A DNA stretch of 64,000 nt, from positions 33,256,253 to 33,320,252 of the forward strand of contig CM040087.1 in the NCBI GenBank assembly GCA_022496805.1, in the 5' to 3' direction. Origin of the DNA: Pohlia nutans. Lineage: Eukaryota > Streptophyta > Bryopsida > Bryales > Mniaceae. Positions 1-10,825 of the stretch are shown in pieces (position 1 is the stretch's first letter; every line of letters starts with the position of its first letter). The translations under genes and the position numbers were made by a program. Under the pieces are notes generated by a model, which saw only the letters and a program-made list of their open reading frames with translations, did no database searches and was not told where the DNA came from.

Positions 1-63
1 CAACGCAGTTCTCCTTATTCTAGATTTTTAAGGATTGTTATCTATAATTATCATTTTGAACAG

Positions 64-2684
64 AGTAACAGTGAATTCCTGGAACGTTGCGGGGAAGCCG
101 CCTCCTCAGGACTTGGATTTGGAGGAATGGATAAATGATTCTCAGCCGGCTGATATTTACGTTTTTGGGTAGGTTTTCATTCCTGGGCACTCCTCCCGAA
201 ATTATTTCTAAACTTAAATACCGATATTAAGAGGATGCCCGAACTTACAGCAGTATCAAAATGAAGGTATACCAGATTGTCTTGCTTATGTGTATCATTT
301 GCTGCAGCTTTCAAGAAATCGTTCCATTGAACGCAAACAATGTCCTGTGCGTCGAAGACCGAGAGCCAGCAGCCAGATGGGAAGCCAAAATCCGGGAGTA
401 TCTGAATAATAAGAGTGACCTTCGTAAAGTTAGTGATCCATTTCAGAGCCGTAGTGCACCATCCTCACCTCACGGTGACGACATGGGCATTTCTGTTTCT
501 GAGGTCTCCGACGTCGAGAAATTGCTCGGCCGATGCGTGAGTGGGAAGAATCTGGAAACAGCCTTTTTAGCTACTGAAGGTAATTTTTTTAATTACGAGA
601 AACATTCATCTGCTCAAGTTGAAGAGTGGCCATTAAACAGGACTAGCAGTGGTGAAGAGGATCTCAACGATAGTGAATGGCCGTTTGCAATTGCGACGTC
701 GGACGTCACTACACGCGATTTGCATGAGGCGGCTATGGCGGATGAGTTGCTTTCGGAGAAAGCAAATCTTGTAGCCCCACTTCTTTCAAGTGGATCTGTG
801 TGCTTACCCCCCACCGTCGTTCGTCAAAAATATTCGTGCGTTGCGAGTAAGCAAATGGTAGGGATCTTCATAACTGTGTGGGTTCGCTCCAAGCTTTGGC
901 GCCATGTCCATAGCGTGAAAGTGTCAGCTGTTGGCCTTGGGCTCATGCATTACCTCGGGAATAAGGTACACTCATTTTTCCAGATGAAATCTAGTTCTCG
1001 CTCTGACGTGTCTATGTGTAACTGTAGTTCATAGTGTATGAGGTCATTTAGAATTAAAACGTATAATGGTTGTACATGCTCGAAGGTGGTGAGTGTATTC
1101 TGATCTTGCTATCTGGAACAAATGCAGGGATCCATTTCTGTAAGTATGTGTCTTCATCACACAAGCTTCTGCTTCGTATGCTCCCATTTGACCTCAGGTG
1201 ACAAGGATGGGGACCAACTTCGACGAAATGCAGATGTCGCCGAAATTCTCCGCCGAACAAAATTTCCGCGATTGGTGAAGCTGTTTGGTGCTGAGCTGCC
1301 TGAAACCATCTTAGCACATGAGTGAGTATTAACTTACATACTGCCAACTGTGGCTGCATCAAGAAAATGGTCGCACTATTTCCGACATTGCTGCATATCA
1401 AAGTTTTGATAAAATGCTATAATCTTCGTGTCCTGTTTTATACAAAGTTCTGCAGCTTCTTCTAACGCTTGGTTTTTCTCCACATTGTAGTCGAGTCATC
1501 TGGCTCGGAGATTTGAACTATCGGCTTGCTCTTCCCGACAAAGAGATTTGGAGACATGTCAGCTGTCGCGATTGGGAGTATCTCTTGCGTAAGGATCAGG
1601 TAAATCTAATAGATCAATTGAAGAACAAAATATTGGAAGGCACCAGCTGTGTCTTTTCTTGTGTTCGATTATTTGTAATTTTAGCTAAATGTTTACATGT
1701 GAGTGTTTGAGCAGCTTAAGCTGGAGCAAGGCGAGGGTCGAGTGTTCAAGGATTGGCAAGAAGGTCCAATACATTTCCTTCCGACTTATAAGTACAAGGA
1801 AGGAACAGATCAGTTCTCTGGGGAGGCCTCAAGCACTGGGGAGAAACGACGATCACCTGCTTGGCAAGTTCCGTCATCCGCTTGTTTCCGCTTGTTTGAT
1901 CCTGGGGTATGGTAGTCTGAAAAATGACACCTTCGTGATATTTTAAATATGTCCGGATTAGTGATAAGTTTCACGCTGCAGGTGTGACAGGATTCTATGG
2001 TATGGAAAAGGTATGAAGCAAGTAGCTTACACACGTGGAGACCTGAAGCTCTCTGACCATCGATCAGTTTGTGCATCATTCATGGCCGAGGTGGAAATTA
2101 TCAGCCACCGAAAGCTTAAGAAAGCATGCGTTTACCCGAAAAACATAAAATTGGATCAGTTGGAGTCCAAGGAGGTATATTCTACTGTTCTTATTCATGT
2201 GATAGGCCAGAACTTTTGTTCATGCTCATTTCCTGTGCTACAATGCCTAACCCTTATAGAAAAGTTTCTAACCACAGAGGAAACTATTGAAACACTTTTG
2301 GCGCAGGAAAAAACAAACACAGTGTTGAAGAATGAGATTTCTGTCAAAAGATCGCAGAAGTTCCGAAAACTTGCGAGAGCGAGCAGTTTTGTGTACCCAG
2401 AATCGGTCGCTTCTAGTGCTCGAGCCTGGAGGGGATATGCATTTAGGTATTCCTCATTTCTTGAAGTAGGAATAGCAGAAATTACTGTATTTACAATTCT
2501 GTACAGTTTACGAGTCAAAGGTTTGATTCTGACTTGTAAGAATTCTGTCTGGTTTGAAAATGTGATCCTTGCTGTTCTATTAACTAGGACTATGTTAGTG
2601 AAGTGAGATGATTCCTCATATCTTTACAGGCGTGAGGATAGGGGCAGAGGAGCATTTCGAGTTCAAATGTGCGGCAACAGTTGA
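64..2684 (+). CDS. Type I inositol polyphosphate 5-phosphatase (3' part, 8 exons)
   Basis: This gene encodes the plant inositol polyphosphate 5-phosphatase of the CVP2/IP5P type, which removes the 5-phosphate from inositol phosphates or phosphoinositides in the cytosol or at membranes. The first exons lie before the window. Exons inferred from splice sites and reading phase are 64-168, 308-965, 1128-1321, 1491-1599, 1715-1863, 1982-2174, 2265-2446 and 2630-2684. Visible in order: WNVAGKPPPQ, FQEIVPLNA, a long variable insert in exon 2, VASKQMVGIFITVWVRS, GSISVSM, FVCSHLTSG, the catalytic WLGDLNYR, PAWCDRILW and SDHRS. The intron that splits PAW/CDRIL has a GC donor (GCAAGT at 1864). The seventh exon stays in frame only if it starts at 2265, so that boundary and the basic C-terminal tail are less sure. 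Family assignment is firm; substrate preference cannot be read from the sequence. Confidence 0.92.
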
Positions 2685-3549
2685 AGTACTTTCCGTCTGC
2701 CAACGTTTTGTTGTACGATAAGCTTGGAAGACAGCACTGCCCGTGAACGGTGGTGCCATCGTGATCATTAAGTTCTCAATCTCCGCAATAACTGCACGGC
2801 TGCTAAATCTTATGGATGAGATTCAAACAGACCATGCTCCTTCGAACTCAATGTTGAGGGGATTCTACAATCAGAATATTCGTGTTGGTAGTGAGTTTAC
2901 TTTAAACCATGGTGAATATCGCATCTTCTATAGACTATCTTTGCATATTGGATCCTGTGCTCATATGCCTGACACCATGCATACGGACATTAGAACTCCG
3001 AATGAATCGCATCGTCCAGTCTGCTTATTGGAGCTCAATTCAGAATAAATGTGTGTACGTGTCACTAAATTGTGGAACTGTGGAATATTCTGACATATAC
3101 TATTGTTGCACAGAATTTTATGCCTCTGAAGAATCAAGGGAGGCACTGAACGGTCGCATGGAGCAGTTTCATGTGCAATTTACAGCCTCGTGTGGCATCG
3201 GCCAAGCAATTCCACTTCCAGTGACCATCCAATGCCCCGGGCCAATGCCTCAATGCACAAACTGGAGCCCTGCCAATGTAGCATTCAAAATGAAACCTTG
3301 AGTATAGTGATTGGATTATCAAATTGGTCACGGTAGTGATCGTTTGAATTAGTCACGGATCTGGTAGCGGTGGAGGCGTGCTAAGCACAACACATACTGT
3401 ATGTAAGTATATCAGATCACTTTGTAAAATTTCTCTGTGCACATTCTCAGCAAATGTACTCCAGCAGCGAACACTTAGCGATGTATCCCTTGCGGACACT
3501 ATCATGGTATAACGTGTTCACGTAATACTTAAATTCATCCTGTACTGTA
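2685..3549. other. 3' flank of the 5-phosphatase gene
   Basis: This stretch follows the stop codon at 2682-2684 and probably holds the 3' untranslated region. The longest reading frames here resemble no known family and lack splice logic, so no further gene is called. It ends at the transposon that begins at 3550. Confidence 0.5.
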
Positions 3550-4489
3550 CAGTCAGGTAGGAATTGCTTACGAATTCCCACTGCAGGGAATTTTTTTGGA
3601 AAACTTTGAACACTCCGTGCGTACTCAAAAATGATCCGATTTGGAAACCGCAAAGTGCGTTGGAATCACATCGGCGTGTTCTACAATATTATTACAAATT
3701 TACACATGTATTAGTGAAAGTTATACAACAAGTTAAAAATAACATATACACTATTTACCATTCAGTGCTCTCACCATTTGCTTCAGTTACGGTGTCCATT
3801 TTAGCAAGCATATATAAAATGAACGTTTGAAATCGTTCTTGAGATACTTGGGCCTATACTTGTAAGATAATTTGTTTCATTCCATTTGTCTTATTTGTAC
3901 TTTTTTTATTTTGTAATGGTATAGGGGCTTTCATGGGTTTTAACAAAAGTCCATTTGTCATCATTACTCCAACTAAACAATCAATAGTTGATTTTGTGTA
4001 ACTTATTTATGAAATTACACTGAGCGCCTTCTATTTTATGCATGATAGACCTATTCAATTCACATTGATGGAGGATGGTGATCCAATATACCGTAGTAGA
4101 TATCATGATGATTGGAGACAAGCCCAATGGAATCAAAAAGATTATGAACGAAAAAGATGAAATGATACAAATCCAAGAAGTATGAGCTCAAGTATTTCAA
4201 AAACAACTTCAAACACTCATTTCAATTTTTCTTGCTAAAATGGACACTAAAACTGAAGCAAACGGTGAGAGCACTCAATGGTAGATAGTGTATATGTTAT
4301 TTTTAACTTGTTGTATAAATTTCACTAATACATGTGTAAATTTGAAATGATATTATAGTACACGCCGATGTGATTCCAACGCACTTTGCGGTTTCCAAAT
4401 CGGATCATTTTTGAGTACGCACGGAGTGTTCAAAGTTTTCCAAAAAAATTCCCTGCAGTGGGAATTCGTAAGCAATTCCTACCTGACTG
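3550..4489. mobile_element. Tc1/mariner-like non-autonomous element with about 260-bp inverted repeats
   Basis: The ends read TA-CAGTCAGGTAGG and CCTACCTGACTG-TA, so the element starts with CAGT and is flanked by TA on both sides (3548-3549 and 4490-4491). Both are hallmarks of the Tc1/mariner superfamily. The left arm (3550 to about 3810) and the inverted right arm (about 4230-4489) match almost base for base, with only scattered differences. The roughly 420-bp centre has no substantial open frame, so no transposase is encoded. It lies between the 3' ends of the convergent 5-phosphatase and rhomboid genes. The superfamily call is inferred from the termini only. Confidence 0.75.
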
Positions 4490-4789
4490 TACAGTGCTGC
4501 ATCGTGAAATCGATAAAATATAAACCTCGATTATCTTCACATGCAGCTTTTGATGCAGTGGGTAAAGGCATCTTGAACAGTCCCATTTCTTATACTGGTC
4601 TTTGGTGTTGTCAGGTGGGAGCCCAGGCAATCGACTTGCAAATGGCTGGATCGAGTAGAAGAGTCACACACAATATTGCGATCGCCATAGCATTTCCATA
4701 AGTCTGTTGGAAGACACGTCATATAATGACACCAATTACACCCTCTTCTCGCATCCGCACCTGCCCATAAAAACGCTTCTCTGTTAGTC

Positions 4790-6346
4790 TCAACCAGCAA
4801 ATTCTGTTCGAGTTGATAATGTCCACATCAGAAAACGCTTGGAACTGATTCTAAAAAATGCTGGGACTTGGTGCCCACCTGTGAAATGTGCGAAAAGAGC
4901 TGCAACGAAGCCTGCAACGAGGAGGTTGAGGGAAATAATCCACACAACCTTCTGGCAGTGCGAGTGCTTCGACGTGACCGGCAAGTCGTCCACATCGTAA
5001 ATGACAGCAGGAAAGCAGTACTGCTGCTGCGGCTTCACCCAGTCAGCTTGGGGTCGAATTAGCAACACATAACCCAGCAACGAACCGGCCATGAATCCAC
5101 CCACGTGCATGAAGTTGTCCATGAGGGGTAACAGACCGTACACGATGGAAATGAGGAAGAACAAGGAAGCGGAGACGATTGACCGATTGCGCTGGTGCGG
5201 GGAGCTGGCATCCCAATTCATGAGCGCTTCTGCAAGCCTAGCACCGACCAAGCCCATGGAAGCTCCTGAAGCACCCACAGACACTCGGCCATGCACGAAG
5301 AGCGCTGAGGCTAGTGCCCCAGCAAAACCCGCCAGGTAATAAATCAACACAACCTGTGGAAATAGCCTTTGAATGCATCTGAACTCATAAAGATCATAAT
5401 TAGGCAGACCATAGCCCTTTTCTGAGCAGCAAAGATTATGTGATTATGGTCATGGATTAACTTACGGTAGTATTTTTGGTATCAGTGGTGAACTAACGGG
5501 AATGAGTCTTCGTACCTTTAGGAATCCGAATTCTCTCTCCAGCTGGACACCAACATAAAGTAAACAAGCAAGGTTTCCTGCCAAGTGGAACATCCCAGCA
5601 TGCAATGTGAGTGTCGTGATCAAACGCCATTCTTGACCGGCCTGGCCAACGAGCTCCGATTCAAGTGCGCCGAAATCCAACAAAGAGATGGCCGACGGTC
5701 CCAACAGGGGATTCTCCGTCAAAGGTTGGAATGGAAACCTCTTCACTAAGGTAAAGATACAGTTGTCGTTCTCCCCACCATCGGTGCCCTTCCTGTCGCA
5801 ATTGTTGTGTGACATGGCCAAGATGAAGGCAATCAGGTGAATCAATGCAAGAGCAGGGATCATCCATGGTGTACGGCCTCGTTCTGACTCCCTCTGTCCG
5901 TGTCTTTGACGCATTTGCGTCACGAGGTCAGCAGAAGTTGTGTAGTGATGACCTAATATGTACCATCTCAACATACATAAGTACTAGTATTTCATCTCCA
6001 ATTAGGGTTGCAAATGCTGCCCTTTGTGTCTATGACAACAAGCATTTTGAGATGATGCGAGTGCATGCGAAGGACCTGGATTAGCCTTGGGATTGGTTGT
6101 AACAGGTGCCACGGCGTCTACCCTGCATGGCGGAGCAGTGGTGGAGTACAAGCTTCGCAACGGGCTGACGTAATTGATGAAGCTGGGCGGCACCCCCACT
6201 GCCGGGAAATCCCCCAACCCTGCACCCATGCTTGAACTTCTGGGCTTGTGCACTCCATTCGTGGTCCTCTCTCTGTATGAATTGGGTGTTGTTGTTGCTA
6301 CCTTGTTTCTCCCCATATCTGGAGAAGGAAATGCATCATGTGCCAT
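4790..6346 (-). CDS. Rhomboid family intramembrane serine protease
   Basis: The product is a plant rhomboid-like protein, which cleaves transmembrane substrates inside the membrane. Three exons are inferred on the minus strand: 6346-6076, 5952-5516 and 5353-4790, giving about 423 residues. The start at 6346 has an AACCATGGC context and opens a poorly conserved hydrophilic N terminus of about 90 residues. The core then follows: RGRTPWMIPAL and the first membrane segment, WRLITTLTLHAGMFHLAGN (the rhomboid HxxxN motif), LEREFGFLK, GASGAS with the catalytic serine near residue 265, and NFMHVGGF with the catalytic histidine near residue 319. Both catalytic residues are present, so it is probably an active protease. 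The second intron (5354-5515) is clear. The first uses a weak GTCCTT donor, so the join near residue 90 is the least certain part. It is convergent with the 5-phosphatase gene. Confidence 0.92.
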
Positions 6347-6699
6347 GGTTTGACCTTGTTTTTCCCTTGTGATGCAAACCCAGATCAAATTACAATCATC
6401 AGAGAATCGGAACAACTTTTGACCATTGTAGGGGATCTCCACAACATGCACAATGTGAATGCCAGGAAGTTGGGACAAAAAGCTCCATTGATGCTGCTTC
6501 GCTTCGCACAAATATGGAGGACTGGCCACCAAAGCGACGTGGAAGTGGAGTGGAGAGTGGAAACGCAGGGACATTCATGGTCCCATCAGGCAACAACCGT
6601 TGTCACTGCACCCTCCCCTTAAGGGTGCCAGTGGTCACTGAGATCATCAACGTGGTTCATCATTACCTCATTTGTTGGTGACTGACGTAACTACCATGT
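6347..6699 (-). promoter_or_regulatory. Upstream region of the rhomboid gene
   Basis: The frame stays open upstream of the chosen ATG to about 6574, but this part does not resemble rhomboid N termini and reads as 5' untranslated sequence. No clear TATA box was identified. Confidence 0.35.
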
Positions 6700-7342
6700 C
6701 TCTAGTAGAAAAGGTGACGCTCCCAGGGAGATGCCCCGACTCTAAAGCCCTGGACGTTAATGCAAGCATTGTTCGCCCATGGGCCCATTTCTAGAAATTT
6801 TCATTTTGGACCAGCGAATATTTTAAGCTTTTTCGTTGGTAGCGCAACATCTATTATGGTAGCGCAACATCTCATTCAAAAAACATCTATTATAAGACAC
6901 GTTCATCCAAATGCTCGCGATTTCTAGCTTTTACGAGAAGAATTTGGCAAATTCATCTGCATTTTTGCCCATTTTTTTAGTGTAAGAGTAGCCAGTCCCA
7001 AAAACAGGTAAGATGGTGGCAAAAATTCGCCAATAATTCTTTCATTGTTTTGGGCACTTTAGGGTTTTTTTTAGCAATTTTTTTTGCAAATTTGGGCCGC
7101 GCAACCCCATATGTGACTAGGGGACTCCCTTGGGAATTTTAAACCCTTGGAAAAGGGGGTTATTTTTTAAAGTGGGCCCCTACATGCACAAAATAGGGGG
7201 CAGATTTTGTCCTCTTGCATTAACGTCCGAGGGGGGATTTACAAAAATTTGGAGATGCCAAGGCAAAATCACTGTGCATGTGTGGAATTGTGCACCACAT
7301 GCGTGGGCCACTTTCTTGGCAATGCCACCTTTTCTACTAATG
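6700..7342. mobile_element. CACTA-type non-autonomous element (643 bp)
   Basis: The left end reads CTCTAGTAGAAAAGGTGACGC and the right end is its inverse, GCCACCTTTTCTACTAATG. The same terminus flanks short elements at 41746-41862 and 50634-50730. CACTAGTAGAAA-like ends are typical of plant CACTA (En/Spm) transposons. No transposase-like frame is present. Confidence 0.65.
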
Positions 7343-8699
7343 TGATGATATGAATGCACAACAAAAAAAGAGTTGTTTTCAACACTCTTTTCTACGTTGT
7401 CTTTGATATTTTAGTGACAAAATTTGTTCTTATTTTTCTCATATTTTTTCCTTATGTTATTTTTTTCATCCCTCCGCCCAATTGCAACATAGTTTAGAGA
7501 TTTTTGTATTGAATGTGAAGATGCACACTTACAATCTAAATATGAGAGCCTATGGTCAATTACAAGCAATACTTTTAAAATATACAAATATATGTGTACC
7601 GGTTGTCAATAATTTGAAAATACATTGTTCATGCATGAGGAATTCAACAAATACATGCTAAGGCCCTCTTTACACTAGAGGCAAGAAGCCGTGAAGAAAA
7701 CCTCACAAGGGCGATGGCTCATCCTTGAGAAACCAACCTTTGAACTTGACGACCTTTGGATATAGTGTAAAGTGAGAAGGGGCTACAAAATAAAGTGATG
7801 ACTTTTTAAAATAAAGTTCTTACATATTCTTTAAAAATAAAGAATGGTTGGTTGTGAGAATTTTGGCCAAATGGCCTCTTAGATTTTGCGTTAGACTCAC
7901 CTTTTGAGGTGGGCTTGACACAAAATCCGGAGGTCTTGAAAAATGTGCACTTTTGTTGTCACGAAGGACAAAAGTGCTGTCTATGTCATTTTCTCCTTCT
8001 TCCGTCCCTTGGACTCAAAATTTTAAGTGTAAACTGACATTCTTTGGTCTTCTCGGTTTCTAAGCCTCCCATTGGCTAAAATTTATCTCCTCACGGCTTC
8101 TCATGTTGAACTATTTCAATTCTTACCAATGTATTCAATGCAAGGTAAAGGTATTTCCCAAACCTACAGTATATAAATGACTATAAGGTAATTTTTCTTA
8201 AATTGTTCATAAAAGTAATTTTTTCTATTTAAACCTTATCACAGATAATGATTTTAAATTAATTTTTTTATATATTTTTGGTTGTTCCATAGAATAATTA
8301 AAATTCAATCCAAATTGTTTCATACATTTTGAAATTATATCGAATTAGTTATGAATTTTCAAAGTTGGAACATACCTTTTCTCAAAAACAAACTAATAAA
8401 AAGTACATACTCAATTCCAAATGTGCCTCTAATTTAAAATCACTGTGAACACTGGATGTCATATCCATTATTCAAGAAACATGACACATTGCAAAAGCTT
8501 GGCACAAGTAATTCAATCATTGCATCTCATAATTGCCCTTGAAGATTAACATATATATCAAATCCATTACCTTAAAGCATGACACATTGCAAAAACTTGA
8601 CACAATTAATACACTCATTGCATCTCTTAATTAAGTCGTAATCGTGATTCAAAATCATTGCATTACAATTCAAATATGTACATTTTGTTCAAGTAGAAC
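7343..8699. other. AT-rich intergenic DNA, no gene seen
   Basis: No coding structure was found. Weakly inverted segments near 7680-7760 and 8030-8100 (both contain GAAGCCGTGA or its complement) suggest an old decayed MITE. A TGACACATTGCAAAA motif recurs at about 8483 and 8580 with surrounding similarity, a local duplication of roughly 90 bp. Confidence 0.4.
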
Positions 8700-8703
8700 T
8701 TAA

Positions 8704-8928
8704 CCCCTAAATGTCTCAACGTGCCTTTGTGATCAGTAGAATACGGTGTATTTTGGTTGAATTTGGAATGGATCCACACTTTTAATGGGTTTTAGTTCAA
8801 AAAAGAAGTTGGAATTTAAATCAATGCGGTTCTAGTGAGTTATTGAGATCTCAATTTGAATTTTCTTGTTGGTAGCAAATCCCAATCATATGAAATTGTA
8901 TATACTATCCCTGTGGGACGTTTAGGGG
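8704..8928. mobile_element. TTAA-flanked MITE, 225 bp
   Basis: It is bounded by TTAA at 8700-8703 and 8929-8932, with ends CCCCTAAATGTC and GACGTTTAGGGG. The internal sequence is shared, in the opposite orientation, with the copy starting at 45003. It abuts the next element with a single TTAA between them. Confidence 0.75.
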
Positions 8929-8932
8929 TTAA

Positions 8933-9870
8933 CCCCTAAAGGCCCTTAAAAGCCAAAATGGCTTTTTGCTGTTTCGGGCAGCTTAGATGGAAGTCTAAAT
9001 TAATAATTTTAGACTATCATTTGGCGTGGGCGTAGTCATAAATACAAGGTGTGTGGGGTAAAAATTACAAAGTCAAATTCGGATTTTATAATTTTTTATT
9101 GAAATTTTTGGTTTCAAGCCCAACTGGGGCAGAAAAAAACTTTTTATTATAATCATTTTTTCAATTTTTTTTTTTGGAGACATGCTCTTCACCACATTTA
9201 GGCTCAGAATTTGAAGTGACCCATGTTGATTATATTCTTGGCTTGACAAGGGCAGCCTCCAAAATAAAGAACAGCAACCTCCAAGGTTTTTTGTAATTTC
9301 ACATCCATTTCTTTCGAAATTTGTCAAAATTTGAGATTTTGAAATTTTTTAAAAATAATTTCGCCTAAAATTTATAAAATCATAGAGGTACCTAATCACC
9401 GTTCATTTTTTCCAAAAATCAAATACAATTAATGTGATGCATGTTTCACCAAATTGCCATTTTTATACCTACTTCTGGAAATTAATTTGGATGAAGGTTT
9501 GAAACGCATAATGAGTCTCTAAAATTTTGCATGAGTGTACCCAACTTAGTTATCTACATGGAAAAAAATATGAGCAAAATGTTTGGAGTAACAATCTTCA
9601 AGTCCCCCTTTGCACTATGGAGACAATGCCTCCCAAGCAATGCCCCGAAAAACTTTTGCACAAACTTTGGATGTTATGATCTTGCAAATGATAAACATCC
9701 AACGGTCAATTTTTGAAACAGTAGCTATGAATAGGCTTAGGTACAAGATCTTACGGTTGGAATTCTAAAAGAAGTAAAAAAACTTGGTTCACATCCCCGG
9801 GAGTACATAGAGGTAGAAAATCGCAGTTTTGAGGTTTTCAAGCTCCCAAAAACACAAGGAAATTTAGGGG
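8933..9870. mobile_element. TTAA-flanked element, 938 bp
   Basis: It starts CCCCTAAAGGCCC directly after the TTAA shared with the preceding MITE and ends TTTAGGGG before a TTAA (9871-9874) that it shares with the following element. No convincing coding frame lies inside. Confidence 0.6.
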
Positions 9871-10198
9871 TTAAGCCCTAAACGTACCAGAGTGTCCCTG
9901 AAATTAACAAATTGAGAAAAATCATCATAAACTACTATTTTGAAGAATATTTTGGAATTGATATTCAGATGAAAGTTCTAAATTTTGAAATTTAGATTCC
10001 ATCTATACGGTTTGATTCACTAATACTATCACCAATATCTAATTATCGATTTTGAAAGTTAAAATTTTAAAAAAAATCCTTCTAAATTTGATTACAAACA
10101 AAAATATTTTAATATTTTTTGAGTAAAATTTGTTGGAATGAGTTTGAAATTAGATACTCGTAAACATAGTTATTCTTTGAAATTTTTGTGTTCCTTAA

Positions 10199-10739
10199 CC
10201 CTTGGACACGCCTGCGTCCAGAATCTGGACGATGGATGATTTCAGGATGCGTCCCTTCACCACGCACGGGGATGTTTTTCATCCATTCAATTTAAAAAAA
10301 ATTCTTGTGCTAGTTGATTACCATTTGTACGGTACAGATCTTCAAGATAAGATATTGAGAGTTTTTGAAAAATAGTAAAAGTGATTTATGTCAAGTTTCA
10401 TTCTCAGTTCAAAAAGTGAGACCTTAAACATGATTTTCCATTATAAGTAGAATCAAATAGTGAAAACCATACCATCTTGTAGTGTATGCTATTCCAATTT
10501 CATTACAATATTTTTTAAAAATTTAATGTTAATTTTGGATTTTTAATTGAATTTCAAGAGGAAACCTTGAAAAATTAATTTAAAAATATTAATAAAAAAT
10601 ATTATGAATCCAACCGTATAGATGTTATCTTCACATTGACATCTATAACTTTGCTTTGTACATCAACTCCATTTTAGTTTTTTATCAAACATTTTATAAC
10701 GAATCTTTGAAAACAGTGTTGAATCGGGACCTTAAAGGG
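10199..10739. mobile_element. Nested TTAA-flanked MITE (541 bp) with a demonstrable target duplication
   Basis: It is flanked by TTAA at 10195-10198 and 10740-10743, with ends CCCTTGGACACGCC and ACCTTAAAGGG. The uninterrupted relative at 55025-55603 has one TTAA at the corresponding point (about 55286-55289). Related copies are at 33066-34029, 33482-34022 and 34695-35474. Characteristic internal text includes a palindromic GTCCAGAATCTGGAC near the left end. Confidence 0.85.
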
Positions 10740-10825
10740 TTAAATCTATGACCTCAGTTTTGCAAAGCCACTTTTGAACTACATGCCATGCAATTTTGGT
10801 TGAGGCAACAACTTGACATACACTT

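Noticed and set aside
8929..8938. TTAGGG/CCCTAAA units as interstitial telomere repeats
   Set aside because: They occur singly at element ends next to TTAA, in inverted pairs, never as tandem arrays; they are transposon termini.
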